Source: DASUXY01 sp035301985 (lineage in GTDB: Bacteria > Bacillota > Bacilli > Bacillales > Amphibacillaceae). Taken from it: DNA of 61,020 nt. The notes under the pieces are model-generated. The model did not search any database, was not told the DNA's origin, and saw only the letters and a program-made list of their open reading frames with translations. The translations under genes and the position numbers were made by a program. Positions within the stretch are counted from its first letter, which is position 1. The number at the start of each line of letters is the position of its first letter. Of the stretch, positions 1 to 9,449 are shown one piece after another. Location: the NCBI GenBank assembly GCA_035301985.1, contig DATGTE010000014.1, positions 1 to 61,020 on the forward strand. Reading direction: 5' to 3'.

Positions 1-61
1 ATCTTGATTCTTTTCGACCGATTTGTCAAAATAAAGCATACGAGCTAAAGGGGTGAAAGTT

Positions 62-622
62 GTGCGTGACAAAACAGAGCAAATTATGAAGGCTGCACTT
101 AGTGCTTTTATTGAGAAAGGATTACAAGCGACAACGATGGACATTGCTAAGGAAGCGGATGTAGCTGAGGTCACCTTGTATCGGAAGTTTTCAACGAAAA
201 AAAACTTATTTATAACGGTAATCAAAAATGTATTGGAAAAGAAATTTGCATCAACCGTGATGGAATATGCAAAGGAAGAAGATACTGAAAAATTTCTTGC
301 CGCTATTATTAACAATAGATTGGACGTACTGTCTAAGCATAAAGATTTAATCAAAATGCTCATTTCTGAAAGTTTACGAGGGAATTTAACAGACGATATC
401 AATTTTCCAGTCATTATTTTTACAAGTTTACAAGCAGGACTAGATGCCCATTTTGAAATGATGGGTCGTCAAGTTGATACAGAACATCTAGCACGTGCAA
501 TCAGTGGTATGTTGTTAAGCTATATTCTATTTCCCCATGAGACGGCGTTTCACGAATTGTCCGAGGCCGAAAAAAACCGCCTCGCCCAAAAACATGCTCA
601 ATCGATTGTGGCGATGATTTAA
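62..622 (+). CDS. TetR/AcrR-family transcriptional regulator
   Basis: DNA-binding repressor of the TetR family, about 187 residues. An N-terminal helix-turn-helix occupies roughly residues 5-50, with the recognition helix in VAEVTLYRKF, and is followed by an all-helical C-terminal ligand/dimer domain that gives no clue to the effector. I start at GTG 62 because AAAGGGG (47-53) lies 8 nt before it. The upstream in-frame GTG at 53 overlaps that ribosome binding site. The gene is followed at 76 nt by a superoxide dismutase gene and then an MFS pump, so local control of one of these is possible, but no operator palindrome stands out. The target is unknown. Confidence 0.85.
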   Translation: MRDKTEQIMKAALSAFIEKGLQATTMDIAKEADVAEVTLYRKFSTKKNLFITVIKNVLEKKFASTVMEYAKEEDTEKFLAAIINNRLDVLSKHKDLIKMLISESLRGNLTDDINFPVIIFTSLQAGLDAHFEMMGRQVDTEHLARAISGMLLSYILFPHETAFHELSEAEKNRLAQKHAQSIVAMI

Positions 623-698
623 CCTGAACTGCTAGGAAATACATGTTTAATCCCTATCCAAATTGTAAATAATAGGAAGGAGATTTGGAGGGATCGCA

Positions 699-1304
699 TT
701 GAACAAACAACATTTGTTTTTGCTCCTGATCATCGTTCTTTGCAACGTTTGGATGAGTGCCTGTGCGAATCAAAATAGTGAAATAGATAATCGGAAACAG
801 ACCGAAGAACGAGAGGTAGAGGCTTCGAGCATAAAGGATAAGGAAGTCGATGTAACAGCAACCTTAATCAGTACGGACGGTGAAAAGGTTGGGGTTGTGT
901 CTATGGAACAACTCATTCATGGGGTCAAAATGACGTTAGACGCTACCGATTTACCACCAGGTTCACACGGTTTTCACATTCATGAAAAGGGAGTTTGTGA
1001 GCTACCCGATTTTGAATCGGCCGGTGGTCATTTTAATCCAACTGGATCAGCACACGGTTTTAACGCACTGGAAGGTCCGCATGCAGGCGATTTGCCAAAT
1101 ATAGAAGTAGGTAAAGAGGGAACGGTACATGTCGAATTGATTAATGAACGGGTTACGTTAGAACAGGGTAAAGAAAATTCATTGCTCGGTGACGATGGGA
1201 CTACGATTATCATTCATTCAGGAGCGGATGACTACAAATCGCAACCCGCAGGAAATGCAGGGGAGCGAATAGCTTGCGGAGTGGTTGAGAACGAAGTAAG
1301 ATGA
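699..1304 (+). CDS. Cu,Zn superoxide dismutase-family lipoprotein
   Basis: Extracytoplasmic SodC-type protein of 201 residues that would dismutate superoxide at the cell surface. It has a lipoprotein signal peptide ending in MSAC (Cys22), a spacer, and a SodC beta-barrel. Visible ligands are H93 and H95 (GFHIHE), bridging H111 (GGHFNP), H119, H128 and D131 (GPHAGDLPN) and H173 (IIIHSGADD). C100 and C193 fit the conserved disulfide and R190 the active-site arginine. The Bacillus subtilis homologue YojM is known to lack two copper ligands, whereas all positions look filled here, so activity is plausible. Start is TTG 699 after GGAGGG. A terminator follows at once. Confidence 0.88.
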   Translation: MNKQHLFLLLIIVLCNVWMSACANQNSEIDNRKQTEEREVEASSIKDKEVDVTATLISTDGEKVGVVSMEQLIHGVKMTLDATDLPPGSHGFHIHEKGVCELPDFESAGGHFNPTGSAHGFNALEGPHAGDLPNIEVGKEGTVHVELINERVTLEQGKENSLLGDDGTTIIIHSGADDYKSQPAGNAGERIACGVVENEVR

Positions 1305-1307
1305 AAT

Positions 1308-1340
1308 ACCTGAGATATGCTCTCGGGTTTTCTTTTTTTT
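1308..1340 (+). terminator. Rho-independent terminator after the SOD gene
   Basis: Stem ACCTGAGA / TCTCGGGT (one G-U pair) around a TATGC loop, followed by a run of T broken by a single C (TTTTCTTTTTTTT). Confidence 0.8.
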
Positions 1341-1544
1341 ATGTGATTGTGTGTTAGTAAAGTTTGAATAGTGGACCGGGAAGAAGGCTTACCTTGTATG
1401 GAAAGTCATTTGCAGGAATTGTATTATGTGTGTCATCCATTTATAATTGATATATTCAATCGATTTAATTTTCAAACGAATCAACGATGAACTCGCCTAA
1501 TGACCCTTTTTATATTGCAAATCTTGAATGATAGGGGGATGTTA

Positions 1545-2756
1545 ATGCGTTCACAGTCATCGATCCGGGTTAAGACGAAGCCCGTCCATGATAAAATTTG
1601 GACACGTGATTTTACACTCATTGTTTTTGCTAATTTTTTTATATTTTTAGGATTTCAAATGACGTTACCGACACTTCCGTTATTTGTCAAGGAGCTTGGT
1701 GGAAGTGACCAGCTCATCGGAGTGATTGTTGGAGTGTTTACATTTTCAGCACTGATCTTTCGCCCTTATGCCGGTCATTCATTGGAAACGAAAGGCCGCC
1801 GCATCGTTTACATGTTCGGACTCAGTATATTCGTCATCTCTGTCGGTGCGTATGCATTTATAGCAAGTATCACTCTCTTAGTCATGATGCGGATTGTTCA
1901 AGGGATTGGCTGGGGCTTTTCAACAACAGCGACGGGAACGATTGCGACGGATTTAATCCCACCTCACCGTCGGGCAGAAGGGATGGGGTATTTCGGATTG
2001 TCGGGTAATTTGGCGTTAGCATTTGGACCGTCCTTAGGTTTAACATTAGTTGGCGTTGTATCATTTTCACAATTATTTTTAATCAGCGCTGGTCTTGGAT
2101 TCGTAGCCTTGTTATTATCGTCAGTCATTCGGTATAAAAAGGTAGAACAATCTCCAGACAAAACGGTAACCGTCAAATTAGATATCTTTGAAAAAACAGC
2201 TCTCCATCCTTCGTTATTATTGTTTTTTCTAACGGTTACGTTTGGAGGCATCGCGACTTTTTTACCGATCCATGCTATGGAAAAAAGTGTAACAGGGATC
2301 GAAACTTACTTTTTAGTGTATGCGCTTTTTTTAATGCTTTCGCGAACATTTGCCGGAAGAATCTATGATCGGAAAGGCCATGAATATGTTTTTCTTCCCG
2401 GAACCATTCTTATTTTTATCGCAATGTTATTGTTAGCTTGGCTGACTAGCACTTCGATGTTACTCATCGCCGCAGCATTATATGGACTCGGATTTGGAAG
2501 TGTTCAACCCGCTCTGCAAGCATGGTCTGTCGAGAAAGCTCCCCCAAATCGAAAAGGGATGGCGAATGCGACCTTTTTTTCATTTTTTGACTTAGGGATT
2601 GGTGTCGGCGCCATTGCTTTCGGACAGTTAGCCAATACGTTTGGTTACACGTCTATTTATCTCACTTCAGCTGGTTCGGTGATGTTGTCGATGATCTTGT
2701 ATATCTATTTATTGATTAGGGCTCGACGAATGGCGAGGTGTTCGGGCAGTTGTTGA
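1545..2756 (+). CDS. MFS transporter (12-TM drug/metabolite efflux type)
   Basis: Major facilitator superfamily permease, about 403 residues with 12 predicted membrane segments. The loop between TM2 and TM3 carries a motif-A variant (GHSLETKGRR) and a conserved ATDLIPPHRRAEGMG stretch follows TM4, as in Bacillus efflux permeases of the YfkF/YwoG kind. The substrate cannot be read from sequence. ATG 1545 is chosen because AGGGGG (1533-1538) lies 6 nt upstream; an ATG at 1539 sits too close and the frame can extend to 1500 without a ribosome binding site. No good terminator is visible in the 226 nt before the next gene. Confidence 0.85.
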   Translation: MRSQSSIRVKTKPVHDKIWTRDFTLIVFANFFIFLGFQMTLPTLPLFVKELGGSDQLIGVIVGVFTFSALIFRPYAGHSLETKGRRIVYMFGLSIFVISVGAYAFIASITLLVMMRIVQGIGWGFSTTATGTIATDLIPPHRRAEGMGYFGLSGNLALAFGPSLGLTLVGVVSFSQLFLISAGLGFVALLLSSVIRYKKVEQSPDKTVTVKLDIFEKTALHPSLLLFFLTVTFGGIATFLPIHAMEKSVTGIETYFLVYALFLMLSRTFAGRIYDRKGHEYVFLPGTILIFIAMLLLAWLTSTSMLLIAAALYGLGFGSVQPALQAWSVEKAPPNRKGMANATFFSFFDLGIGVGAIAFGQLANTFGYTSIYLTSAGSVMLSMILYIYLLIRARRMARCSGSC

Positions 2757-2982
2757 TCAACTCTTCTATCGAATAGACATCGTAACGAATCGGTGATATT
2801 TGGGATCGTGTGTGATAAGTTGAAACAAGTGAGCCATTTTTTGATGACTCATTTTAAGTGACGTAAAAATTCACGCGATGACGCTACGAGGAAATCATCT
2901 ACTAAGATTCAACGGTTTTAAATTATTCATTTGTCGTTTACAATAATAGAAAAGGTTATTAAAAAGGTAGGTACATAAAATC

Positions 2983-5900
2983 TTGAGTAATTTGACGGAT
3001 GTGACCATTCAACGGATTATCCCATCAACCATATATAAACGCGGGTTACAATATGTTAAACAGGATCGTGTAAGTGATCTTTCATACGATATAAATTATC
3101 ATGTTTGGACCGCTATGGTACACGGGTCTGATCAATATTTTGTGGAAATTAGTACGGATCGACTTTCTGAAGGAGCGCTTAAAGCATATTGCGATTGTTC
3201 AGCTTACGATACAAATCGTCCGTGCAAGCATATTGCGGCTGTTTTAATCGCGATTAAAGATCGAGAACAAACGGCGGAAAGGTCTGTAGCAGGACCAAAC
3301 TATGAAAAAACGAATCAATTCATCCGAGCGATCACCGCTATCCAACCGCGTCGAACGTCAGACATGTTACCAGAAAAAATTCCACTTCACATCGAGTACG
3401 ATTGTCATGTGACATATGATCAATATGTATGGCTTGATTTAAAAGCTGGTGTGAAGCGTACCTATGTTGTAAAAGACTTGTTGCAGTTTTTAGAAGATGT
3501 TTTTTTCGGTAATGAATATTTTTTCACAAAAAAATTTACGTATTCACCAGAGCATCACTATGTTCTCAAGCAAGATATAGAAGTAATGGAAATGCTTTAC
3601 GATATTTTACGCAACGAACAAGTATATGAAACCAATCGTCATTCAGCACACAACAGTCAATTGGATGACAAAAGGTATATGCTTATTCCGCCTATTGTTG
3701 CTCGAGATGTGTTACAACATCTCGCCGAGCGAACGTTTATGGTCGGTACGGGACGAAATCGGCAGCCTGCCTCGATTGAGATTGATGTTGTGCCGATTCA
3801 ATATTCGTTATCAAAAAACGATAACGATGAATTGCTCCTCACCCATAATGATTTATCCCATCTGTTATATTTATCCCCATATCAAATGCTGTATCATGAT
3901 GGGACCTTTTATTTTCCGAAAAAAGAACACATCCCCATTGTCGAACAAGTGATGTCATTTGGATTGATGGGCAATACGTATCCCATTGAGAAAAATCAGG
4001 CGGATGTTTTCATATCAGAAGTGCTTCCTTCCTTGGAAAAGGTTGGTGAGGTTGCGATTTCTGAACAAATCAAGGAGGAAATTGTTCAAGTTCCCCTTCA
4101 AGCGAAGCTATATTTACAATGGCGCAAGCAGATGATTGTTGGTAAATTAGAATATCATTATGGACAGCAAGTCATCAACCCGTTTGGAGGGCAGAAACCG
4201 ATGGATGTAATTATCATCCGTGATGTTGAGAAAGAACAGGAAATCATGCGTCTCATTGAGTATGCGAATTTCCATTACAATGGAAAAGAATTGTATATTC
4301 AGGCCGATGATGATGCGTTATTCGATTTTTTTTATTCCGTTTTACCTTTGTTTGAAGACCGTGTTGAATTATTCTTAACCGAAGAGTTGCGTAATCTGGT
4401 CGTTACGGATGAGTTTGTCCCCCAAACGAATGTACGAATGGACTCGACGACGAACCTTCTTGAAGTTGGCTTTGATATTGAAGGGCTCGATGAGGATGAA
4501 GTGCAAAATGTTTTACAAGCAGTGATGGAGAAGAAGCGATACTATCGTTTGCGAAATGGCGCACTATTCCCATTGACAGGAAAAGCAATCGACTCGATTC
4601 ATCAATTGGTGAATCATTTGGAGATTGAACAAGACGATTTTGAGAATGGGACGGTCCAGATGCCGGCTTATCGAGGGGTACAAGTCGATGAGCTGATCGA
4701 AATGAAAAAGAATTATGATGCATCTTTTCAAAAATTATTACATCATTTACAGTTACCTGAGGAGCAGACGTTTTCACTTCCCAAAAATCTACGTGCAGAA
4801 TTGCGCAGTTATCAAGTTACTGGATTTCAATGGTTTAAATCGCTGAGTGCCTATCATTTAGGGGGAATCTTGGCAGATGATATGGGGTTAGGAAAAACAG
4901 TGCAAAGCATCGCCTATATTGTCTCTGAACCAAGCGAACACCCTCATTTGATTGTCGTACCGTCATCTGTCGTTTATAATTGGAAAAATGAATTTTCTAA
5001 GTTCGCACCAGAAACGACCGTAGCCGTTCTAACGGGATTAGCAGATGAACGCCGTCAAAAAATTCGCGAATCGATGGATACGGATGTATGGATTACTTCT
5101 TATGCAACGTTACGACAAGATATCGAATATTATCAGGACGTCACTTTCCAAACATTAATTTTAGACGAGGCTCAATACATTAAAAATTATGCGACAAAAA
5201 CATCACAAGCTGTGCGAAGCATTCACGCATCGCGTCGCTTTGCATTAAGTGGGACACCGATTGAAAATTCAATCGATGAATTGTGGTCGATTTTTCAAGT
5301 CGTCTTACCTGGACTCATGCCGAAATTGAAAACATTTAGGAAATTAGATCATGATCAGATTCGCATCATGACACGTCCGTTTATTTTGCGTCGCTTGAAG
5401 CAAGATGTATTGACGGAGCTTCCCGAAAAAATTGAGTCCGTCCACGGATCTGAATTAACGAATGAGCAGAAGGAGTTGTATCTTGGTTATTTACACCAGT
5501 TACAGCAAGAAGCCGCCCAATCGATCAAGGAAAGTGGTTTTCACCAAAACCGCATGAAAATACTAGCAGGCTTGACACGCTTACGTCAAATTTGCTGTCA
5601 CCCTTCATTGTTTATCGAAAACTATTCAGGCACATCGGGTAAGCTTGAGCGGCTGATGGAAATGATTCATCGTACAAAAGAACAGGGGAGTCGCATGTTG
5701 ATCTTTTCTCAGTTTACGAGTATGCATGAATTAATCATTGAGAGATTAGAGCAACAAGGAATTGCTTATTTTTATTTGCACGGACAAACCAATTCTGAAG
5801 ATCGATTATCGATGAGCGAGCGTTTTAATAAGGGCGAGAAAGATGTGTTTTTAATTTCGTTGCAAGCGGGTGGAACAGGCTTAAATCTTACTGGGGCAGA

Positions 5901-6147
5901 TACGGTCATTTTGTATGATTTATGGTGGAATCCTGCTGTAGAAGATCAAGCAGCAGGCCGCGCACACCGATTCGGCCAAAAAAATGTTGTTCAAGTCATT
6001 CGTATGATAGCGGAAGGAACAATCGAAGAAAAGATTTATGAACTGCAACAGAAAAAGCGTGAATTAATCGATCAAGTGATTCAACCAGGAGAAACGATGC
6101 TCTCAAGTTTAAGTGAAGAAGATGTGCGTGAGCTGTTAAACATATAA
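2983..6147 (+). CDS. SNF2-family DEAD/DEAH helicase with SWIM zinc finger (YwqA-like)
   Basis: Large Swi2/Snf2 ATPase of 1054 residues, expected to translocate on or remodel nucleoprotein in the cytoplasm. An N-terminal SWIM zinc finger is visible as C70-x-C72-x8-C81-x-H83. A long family-specific middle region follows. The helicase core fills the last 450 residues: Walker A DDMGLGKT with K638, DEAQ box at D728-Q731, motif III SGTPIENS, and motif VI QAAGRAHRFGQ near the C-terminus. Architecture and length match the Bacillus YwqA group. Start is TTG 2983 behind a modest GGTAGG. It is monocistronic, with a strong terminator after it. The cellular role of this group is poorly defined. Confidence 0.92.
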   Translation: MSNLTDVTIQRIIPSTIYKRGLQYVKQDRVSDLSYDINYHVWTAMVHGSDQYFVEISTDRLSEGALKAYCDCSAYDTNRPCKHIAAVLIAIKDREQTAERSVAGPNYEKTNQFIRAITAIQPRRTSDMLPEKIPLHIEYDCHVTYDQYVWLDLKAGVKRTYVVKDLLQFLEDVFFGNEYFFTKKFTYSPEHHYVLKQDIEVMEMLYDILRNEQVYETNRHSAHNSQLDDKRYMLIPPIVARDVLQHLAERTFMVGTGRNRQPASIEIDVVPIQYSLSKNDNDELLLTHNDLSHLLYLSPYQMLYHDGTFYFPKKEHIPIVEQVMSFGLMGNTYPIEKNQADVFISEVLPSLEKVGEVAISEQIKEEIVQVPLQAKLYLQWRKQMIVGKLEYHYGQQVINPFGGQKPMDVIIIRDVEKEQEIMRLIEYANFHYNGKELYIQADDDALFDFFYSVLPLFEDRVELFLTEELRNLVVTDEFVPQTNVRMDSTTNLLEVGFDIEGLDEDEVQNVLQAVMEKKRYYRLRNGALFPLTGKAIDSIHQLVNHLEIEQDDFENGTVQMPAYRGVQVDELIEMKKNYDASFQKLLHHLQLPEEQTFSLPKNLRAELRSYQVTGFQWFKSLSAYHLGGILADDMGLGKTVQSIAYIVSEPSEHPHLIVVPSSVVYNWKNEFSKFAPETTVAVLTGLADERRQKIRESMDTDVWITSYATLRQDIEYYQDVTFQTLILDEAQYIKNYATKTSQAVRSIHASRRFALSGTPIENSIDELWSIFQVVLPGLMPKLKTFRKLDHDQIRIMTRPFILRRLKQDVLTELPEKIESVHGSELTNEQKELYLGYLHQLQQEAAQSIKESGFHQNRMKILAGLTRLRQICCHPSLFIENYSGTSGKLERLMEMIHRTKEQGSRMLIFSQFTSMHELIIERLEQQGIAYFYLHGQTNSEDRLSMSERFNKGEKDVFLISLQAGGTGLNLTGADTVILYDLWWNPAVEDQAAGRAHRFGQKNVVQVIRMIAEGTIEEKIYELQQKKRELIDQVIQPGETMLSSLSEEDVRELLNI

Positions 6148-6166
6148 ATGGACGACGTTACAAATT

Positions 6167-6225
6167 TACTTCTGTTCAGTAGACTTGAAATGCGGCTCTG
6201 TCTATTGAACAGAAGTTGTTTTAAT
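6167..6225 (+). terminator. Strong terminator after the SNF2 gene
   Basis: A 17-bp nearly perfect stem, ACTTCTGTTCAGTAGAC (6168-6184) with GTCTATTGAACAGAAGT (6200-6216), is followed by TGTTTTAAT. Confidence 0.8.
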
Positions 6226-6325
6226 AAATAGGCTGAAGGGATATGTAATCATCTGAAGAATCCTTTTTATCTGATGATTAGAAATTGCTTATGATATAAG
6301 GAAATAATCAAGGAGGTTGCGATGG

Positions 6326-6655
6326 ATGGCAACGTTAGACGACTTTAAAAAACTTGATCTACGTATTGGAACGGTTACGGATGCTAAACCTTTTCCAGAA
6401 GCAAGGAAGCCAGCGATTCAATTGACGATTGACTTTGGAGCGTTAGGGATTAAACAGTCCTCTGCACAAATTACCAAACGTTATGTACCGGAGGACTTAA
6501 TCGGTCGGCAAATCGTCGCTGTCGTTAATTTTCCGCCAATGCGAATTGCTGGATTTAAATCGGAAGTACTCGTTTTAGGTGGTGTGCCAGCTGACGGAGA
6601 TGTCGTTCTCCTAAATGTGGACGAAACGGTAGCAAATGGAACACGCATTTCATGA
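6326..6655 (+). CDS. csaA: CsaA, chaperone-like tRNA-binding-domain protein
   Basis: Small protein of 109 residues made of a single tRNA-binding (EMAP-like OB-fold) domain. The opening DDFKKLDLRIGTV, central KQSSAQIT and PEDLIGRQIVAVVNFPP are typical of CsaA, a dimer with export-chaperone-like activity in Bacillus. Start ATG 6326 is chosen because AGGAGG (6311-6316) lies 9 nt upstream; a TTG at 6317 abuts the ribosome binding site. It stands alone between a terminator and a 340-nt leader for argF. Confidence 0.92.
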   Translation: MATLDDFKKLDLRIGTVTDAKPFPEARKPAIQLTIDFGALGIKQSSAQITKRYVPEDLIGRQIVAVVNFPPMRIAGFKSEVLVLGGVPADGDVVLLNVDETVANGTRIS

Positions 6656-6792
6656 CAAGTTTTTCAATCGCGAAATGATGTAAGTCCTTTATGGGATTGC
6701 CATACAACATGCTTTAAAAAACCAAGCGCTATCAATTCAAAAAATGCTGCTGTGTGAACCTTATAGAGAATGGAATCTTTTTATTAAAAAGG

Positions 6793-6828
6793 TTGAATTA
6801 TTATGCAAATTGGTGCATAATAATTCGA
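6793..6828 (+). promoter_or_regulatory. Arginine operator (paired ARG boxes) overlapping the argF promoter
   Basis: A perfect 13-bp inverted repeat, GAATTATTATGCA (6795-6807) and TGCATAATAATTC (6814-6826), is made of two half-elements close to the ArgR/AhrC box TGAATWWWWATTCA (one and about two mismatches). The same bases hold a sigma-A-like promoter: TTGAAT at 6793-6798, 17-bp spacer, CATAAT at 6816-6821. Repressor bound here would block RNA polymerase. The rest of the 338-nt gap upstream of argF shows nothing else I can name. Confidence 0.7.
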
Positions 6829-6993
6829 AAGGGTATCATAACGATACGATGCTACAAGCTTGATCGTATGAAACGTAGCTTGAACAATGTCGAAAAGCGA
6901 AGTCAAACCAATTCCAAATGAGAGAACGACAATCGATGAAGCAATGATTCAACGGAAAAAGATTGATTAAAAAAGGGAGCGTGTACATCTACA

Positions 6994-7956
6994 ATGAAAG
7001 TAAGTCTTGAGAAGATGAGTGTCAACGATTCATTAGTAGGCAAAGATTTTTTAACACTTGCTGATTATACGGCGAACGAAGTAAGTGATTTATTAGAACT
7101 GGCGGCTCATTTGAAACGAAAGCAGAAGCTTGGTCAAACGGTTCATCCGTTGAAGGGTAAAGTGCTAGGGATGATTTTTGAAAAGCCATCAACAAGAACG
7201 CGCGTTTCCTTTGAAACAGGGATGTACCAACTTGGCGGGCATGGAATTTTCCTCAGTTCGGATGATATTCAGCTCGGTCGAGGGGAAACCATCGCGGATA
7301 CGGCAAAAGTGCTATCCACTTACTTAGATGGGATTATGATTCGGACATTCTCACAACAAGATGTCGAGGAACTTGCCGAACACGCTTCGATTCCAGTCAT
7401 CAATGGTTTAACCGACTTATTTCATCCGTGCCAAGTACTCGCAGACTTACAAACGATTCAAGAAAAAAAAGGTACGCTGATGGGGGTAAAAATAGCCTAC
7501 ATCGGTGATGGAAATAACATGGCACATTCCTTGATGATCGGTGCAGCGATGATGGGGATGGATATTAGCGTGGCAACGCCAGAAAAGTTCGCTCCCCATC
7601 CGGCGGTTGTTAAAGAAGCCTTGAACGTTGCTGAACGTTACGGGGGACATGTACAAGTAACAACGAATCCAGAGCAGGCTGTGCAAGAAGCAGATGTCGT
7701 GTATACTGACGTATGGACGAGTATGGGACAGGAAGCGGAACAAACAGAGCGAGAAAAGGCCTTTTCTGAATTTCAAGTGAATCAAGAACTGCTTGCTCAA
7801 GCTCGACCCCAGGCCATTTTTATGCATTGTTTACCCGCTCAAAGAGGAGTGGAAGTGACCACAGAAGTTATGGATGGGGATCAATCCGTCGTCTTTCAAC
7901 AGGCGGAAAATAGACTACATGCCCAAAAAGCATTGCTGGCATCATTAATGGGTTAA
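6994..7956 (+). CDS. argF: Ornithine carbamoyltransferase
   Basis: Anabolic-type ornithine transcarbamylase of 320 residues, making citrulline from ornithine and carbamoyl phosphate in arginine biosynthesis. The carbamoyl-phosphate loop STRTR is at residues 66-70; HPCQ (DLFHPCQVLADL), the nucleotide-like fold opening IAYIGDGNNM, DVWTSMGQE and the ornithine-loop HCLP are all present. Start ATG 6994 is preceded by AAAGGGAG at a long spacing; ATG 7015 is an alternative. In B. subtilis argF ends the argCJBD-carAB-argF operon, while here it stands alone with its own operator-promoter, so the control by arginine is inferred from the ARG boxes. Confidence 0.95.
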   Translation: MKVSLEKMSVNDSLVGKDFLTLADYTANEVSDLLELAAHLKRKQKLGQTVHPLKGKVLGMIFEKPSTRTRVSFETGMYQLGGHGIFLSSDDIQLGRGETIADTAKVLSTYLDGIMIRTFSQQDVEELAEHASIPVINGLTDLFHPCQVLADLQTIQEKKGTLMGVKIAYIGDGNNMAHSLMIGAAMMGMDISVATPEKFAPHPAVVKEALNVAERYGGHVQVTTNPEQAVQEADVVYTDVWTSMGQEAEQTEREKAFSEFQVNQELLAQARPQAIFMHCLPAQRGVEVTTEVMDGDQSVVFQQAENRLHAQKALLASLMG

Positions 7957-7995
7957 CGGTGTAGATCAAATTGTCAGCTCGACGGTATGTTTTTT

Positions 7996-8039
7996 AAAGA
8001 TGTCCATGTCATCATTCTTGGGATGGGCATCTTTTTTTA
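7996..8039 (+). terminator. Terminator after argF
   Basis: Stem AAAGATGTCCAT (7996-8007) with ATGGGCATCTTT (8023-8034), G-U pairs tolerated, followed by a T run to 8038. Confidence 0.85.
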
Positions 8040-8162
8040 TGTTCATTTCCAATCACTTTACATGGTTGAGGGAAAAAGGGCATCCTTTCACTTTGTAACG
8101 GGGGTGAGCGAATATTATTATTTTTTGTCCGTTTCGTTTGCCTTATCGTTATGTAGAGGAAG

Positions 8163-8190
8163 TTGAATGTGCTCGGCCATCCTGTATAAT
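8163..8190 (+). promoter_or_regulatory. Putative sigma-A promoter of the nitronate monooxygenase gene
   Basis: TTGAAT at 8163-8168, 16-bp spacer, perfect TATAAT at 8185-8190, about 90 nt before the start codon. The rest of the 320-nt gap holds only the argF terminator. Confidence 0.55.
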
Positions 8191-8277
8191 TGGGACTATA
8201 GTTAATATTCTATTAACTTAAATTTAGAAAAAAGGTGCAACGCAAGCAGTTTACAAAAAATAGTGGAGGGATGAGCC

Positions 8278-9324
8278 GTGAGTCACAATCGTCTAATGGA
8301 GCAGTTAGCAATCGAACGACCGATCATCCAAGCTGGAATGGCCGGAGGAATTACTACACCACAACTCGTGAGCGCAGTAGCAAATGAAGGAGCTTTAGGT
8401 ACGATTGGAGCCGGTTATATGGATGCGTCTACATTGAAAAAACAAATTAGCAAGACGAAGCAGAGAACGAATCAATCATTTGCAGTTAATTTGTTTGCTA
8501 CGGATTTGCAAAGCCATTCAAACGATGTTTCTGAAATGCAACAGTTTTTGAATCGATATCGGCAACGATTAGGAATCGACAATGGAAAGAGTTCTGTGAC
8601 GGTTCATGATGATTTACAAGAAAAAATTACCGTCATTCTTGAAGAGAACATTCCGGTTGTCAGCACCGCATTTGGTGTTTTATCTGCGGAGTCGATCAAA
8701 CGTCTGAAGCAAAATCGTGTTATATTGATTGGTATGGCGACTTACTTAGCGGAGGCTGAGGAACTTATCAGAGCCGGTTATGATATCATTGTTGCTCAAG
8801 GGTCTGAAGCGGGTGGACATCGAGGAACGTTTTCTGTAGATCAGCATCCGAATGGCTGTAATATTGGGTTATTTGCACTCATTGAACAATTTGTCAATCA
8901 TCTGTCTGTGCCCGTGATTGCGGCTGGGGGAATACATACAGGAAAACAAGTGAAAGCGTTGTTGGATATGGGAGCGAGCGGTGTACAAATCGGTACTCGG
9001 TTTTTAGTAGCTAAAGAAGCGGGTACAAACAACGCTTATCGTCAAGCATTGCTTGCAGCGAAATCAGAAGATACGGTGATCACAAAAGTGTTCTCGGGAA
9101 GGCCAGCCCGAGCGATTCATAATCGCTTGATCGAAGAAGTAGAGACAAGCGATATCCCCATTCAACCTTTTCCGTTACAAAATGAACTGACGAAAGATGT
9201 CCGAGCAGCAGGTAAAGCACAAGGTGTACCCGATGTGCAATCATTATGGGCAGGCCAGAGCGTAGGTGCTATTAAAACGGAAGAAACGGTTGCTGAAATG
9301 ATTGCCGATTTATCAACACCATAG
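8278..9324 (+). CDS. Nitronate monooxygenase (2-nitropropane dioxygenase family)
   Basis: FMN-dependent TIM-barrel enzyme of 348 residues that would oxidise alkyl nitronates such as propionate 3-nitronate. Family marks are the N-terminal RPIIQAGMAGGITTP, the FMN phosphate-binding AAGGIHTGKQV and GASGVQIGTRF, and the catalytic-loop GSEAGGHRG. It could instead be a FabK-like enoyl-ACP reductase, but the GGHRG loop and length favour the nitronate group. Start is GTG 8278 after GGAGGGATGAGCC. It is monocistronic and converges on the acyl-CoA ligase gene. Confidence 0.85.
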   Translation: MSHNRLMEQLAIERPIIQAGMAGGITTPQLVSAVANEGALGTIGAGYMDASTLKKQISKTKQRTNQSFAVNLFATDLQSHSNDVSEMQQFLNRYRQRLGIDNGKSSVTVHDDLQEKITVILEENIPVVSTAFGVLSAESIKRLKQNRVILIGMATYLAEAEELIRAGYDIIVAQGSEAGGHRGTFSVDQHPNGCNIGLFALIEQFVNHLSVPVIAAGGIHTGKQVKALLDMGASGVQIGTRFLVAKEAGTNNAYRQALLAAKSEDTVITKVFSGRPARAIHNRLIEEVETSDIPIQPFPLQNELTKDVRAAGKAQGVPDVQSLWAGQSVGAIKTEETVAEMIADLSTP

Positions 9325-9380
9325 ACGAGGTATTTTTTCATCAGTTGATTTGAAGTCAGACTGTTATCATTGAAAAATAA

Positions 9381-9428
9381 TAAAAAAAGCTTGCTAAGTT
9401 ACATGGCAAGCGATGTATCTAGCAAGCT
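9381..9428 (-). terminator. Terminator of the acyl-CoA ligase gene
   Basis: On the minus strand AGCTTGCTA (9428-9420) pairs with TAGCAAGCT (9396-9388), followed by TTTTTTT (9388-9382). Confidence 0.8.
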
Positions 9429-9449
9429 CATAGGTTGTGAGATGGATAT

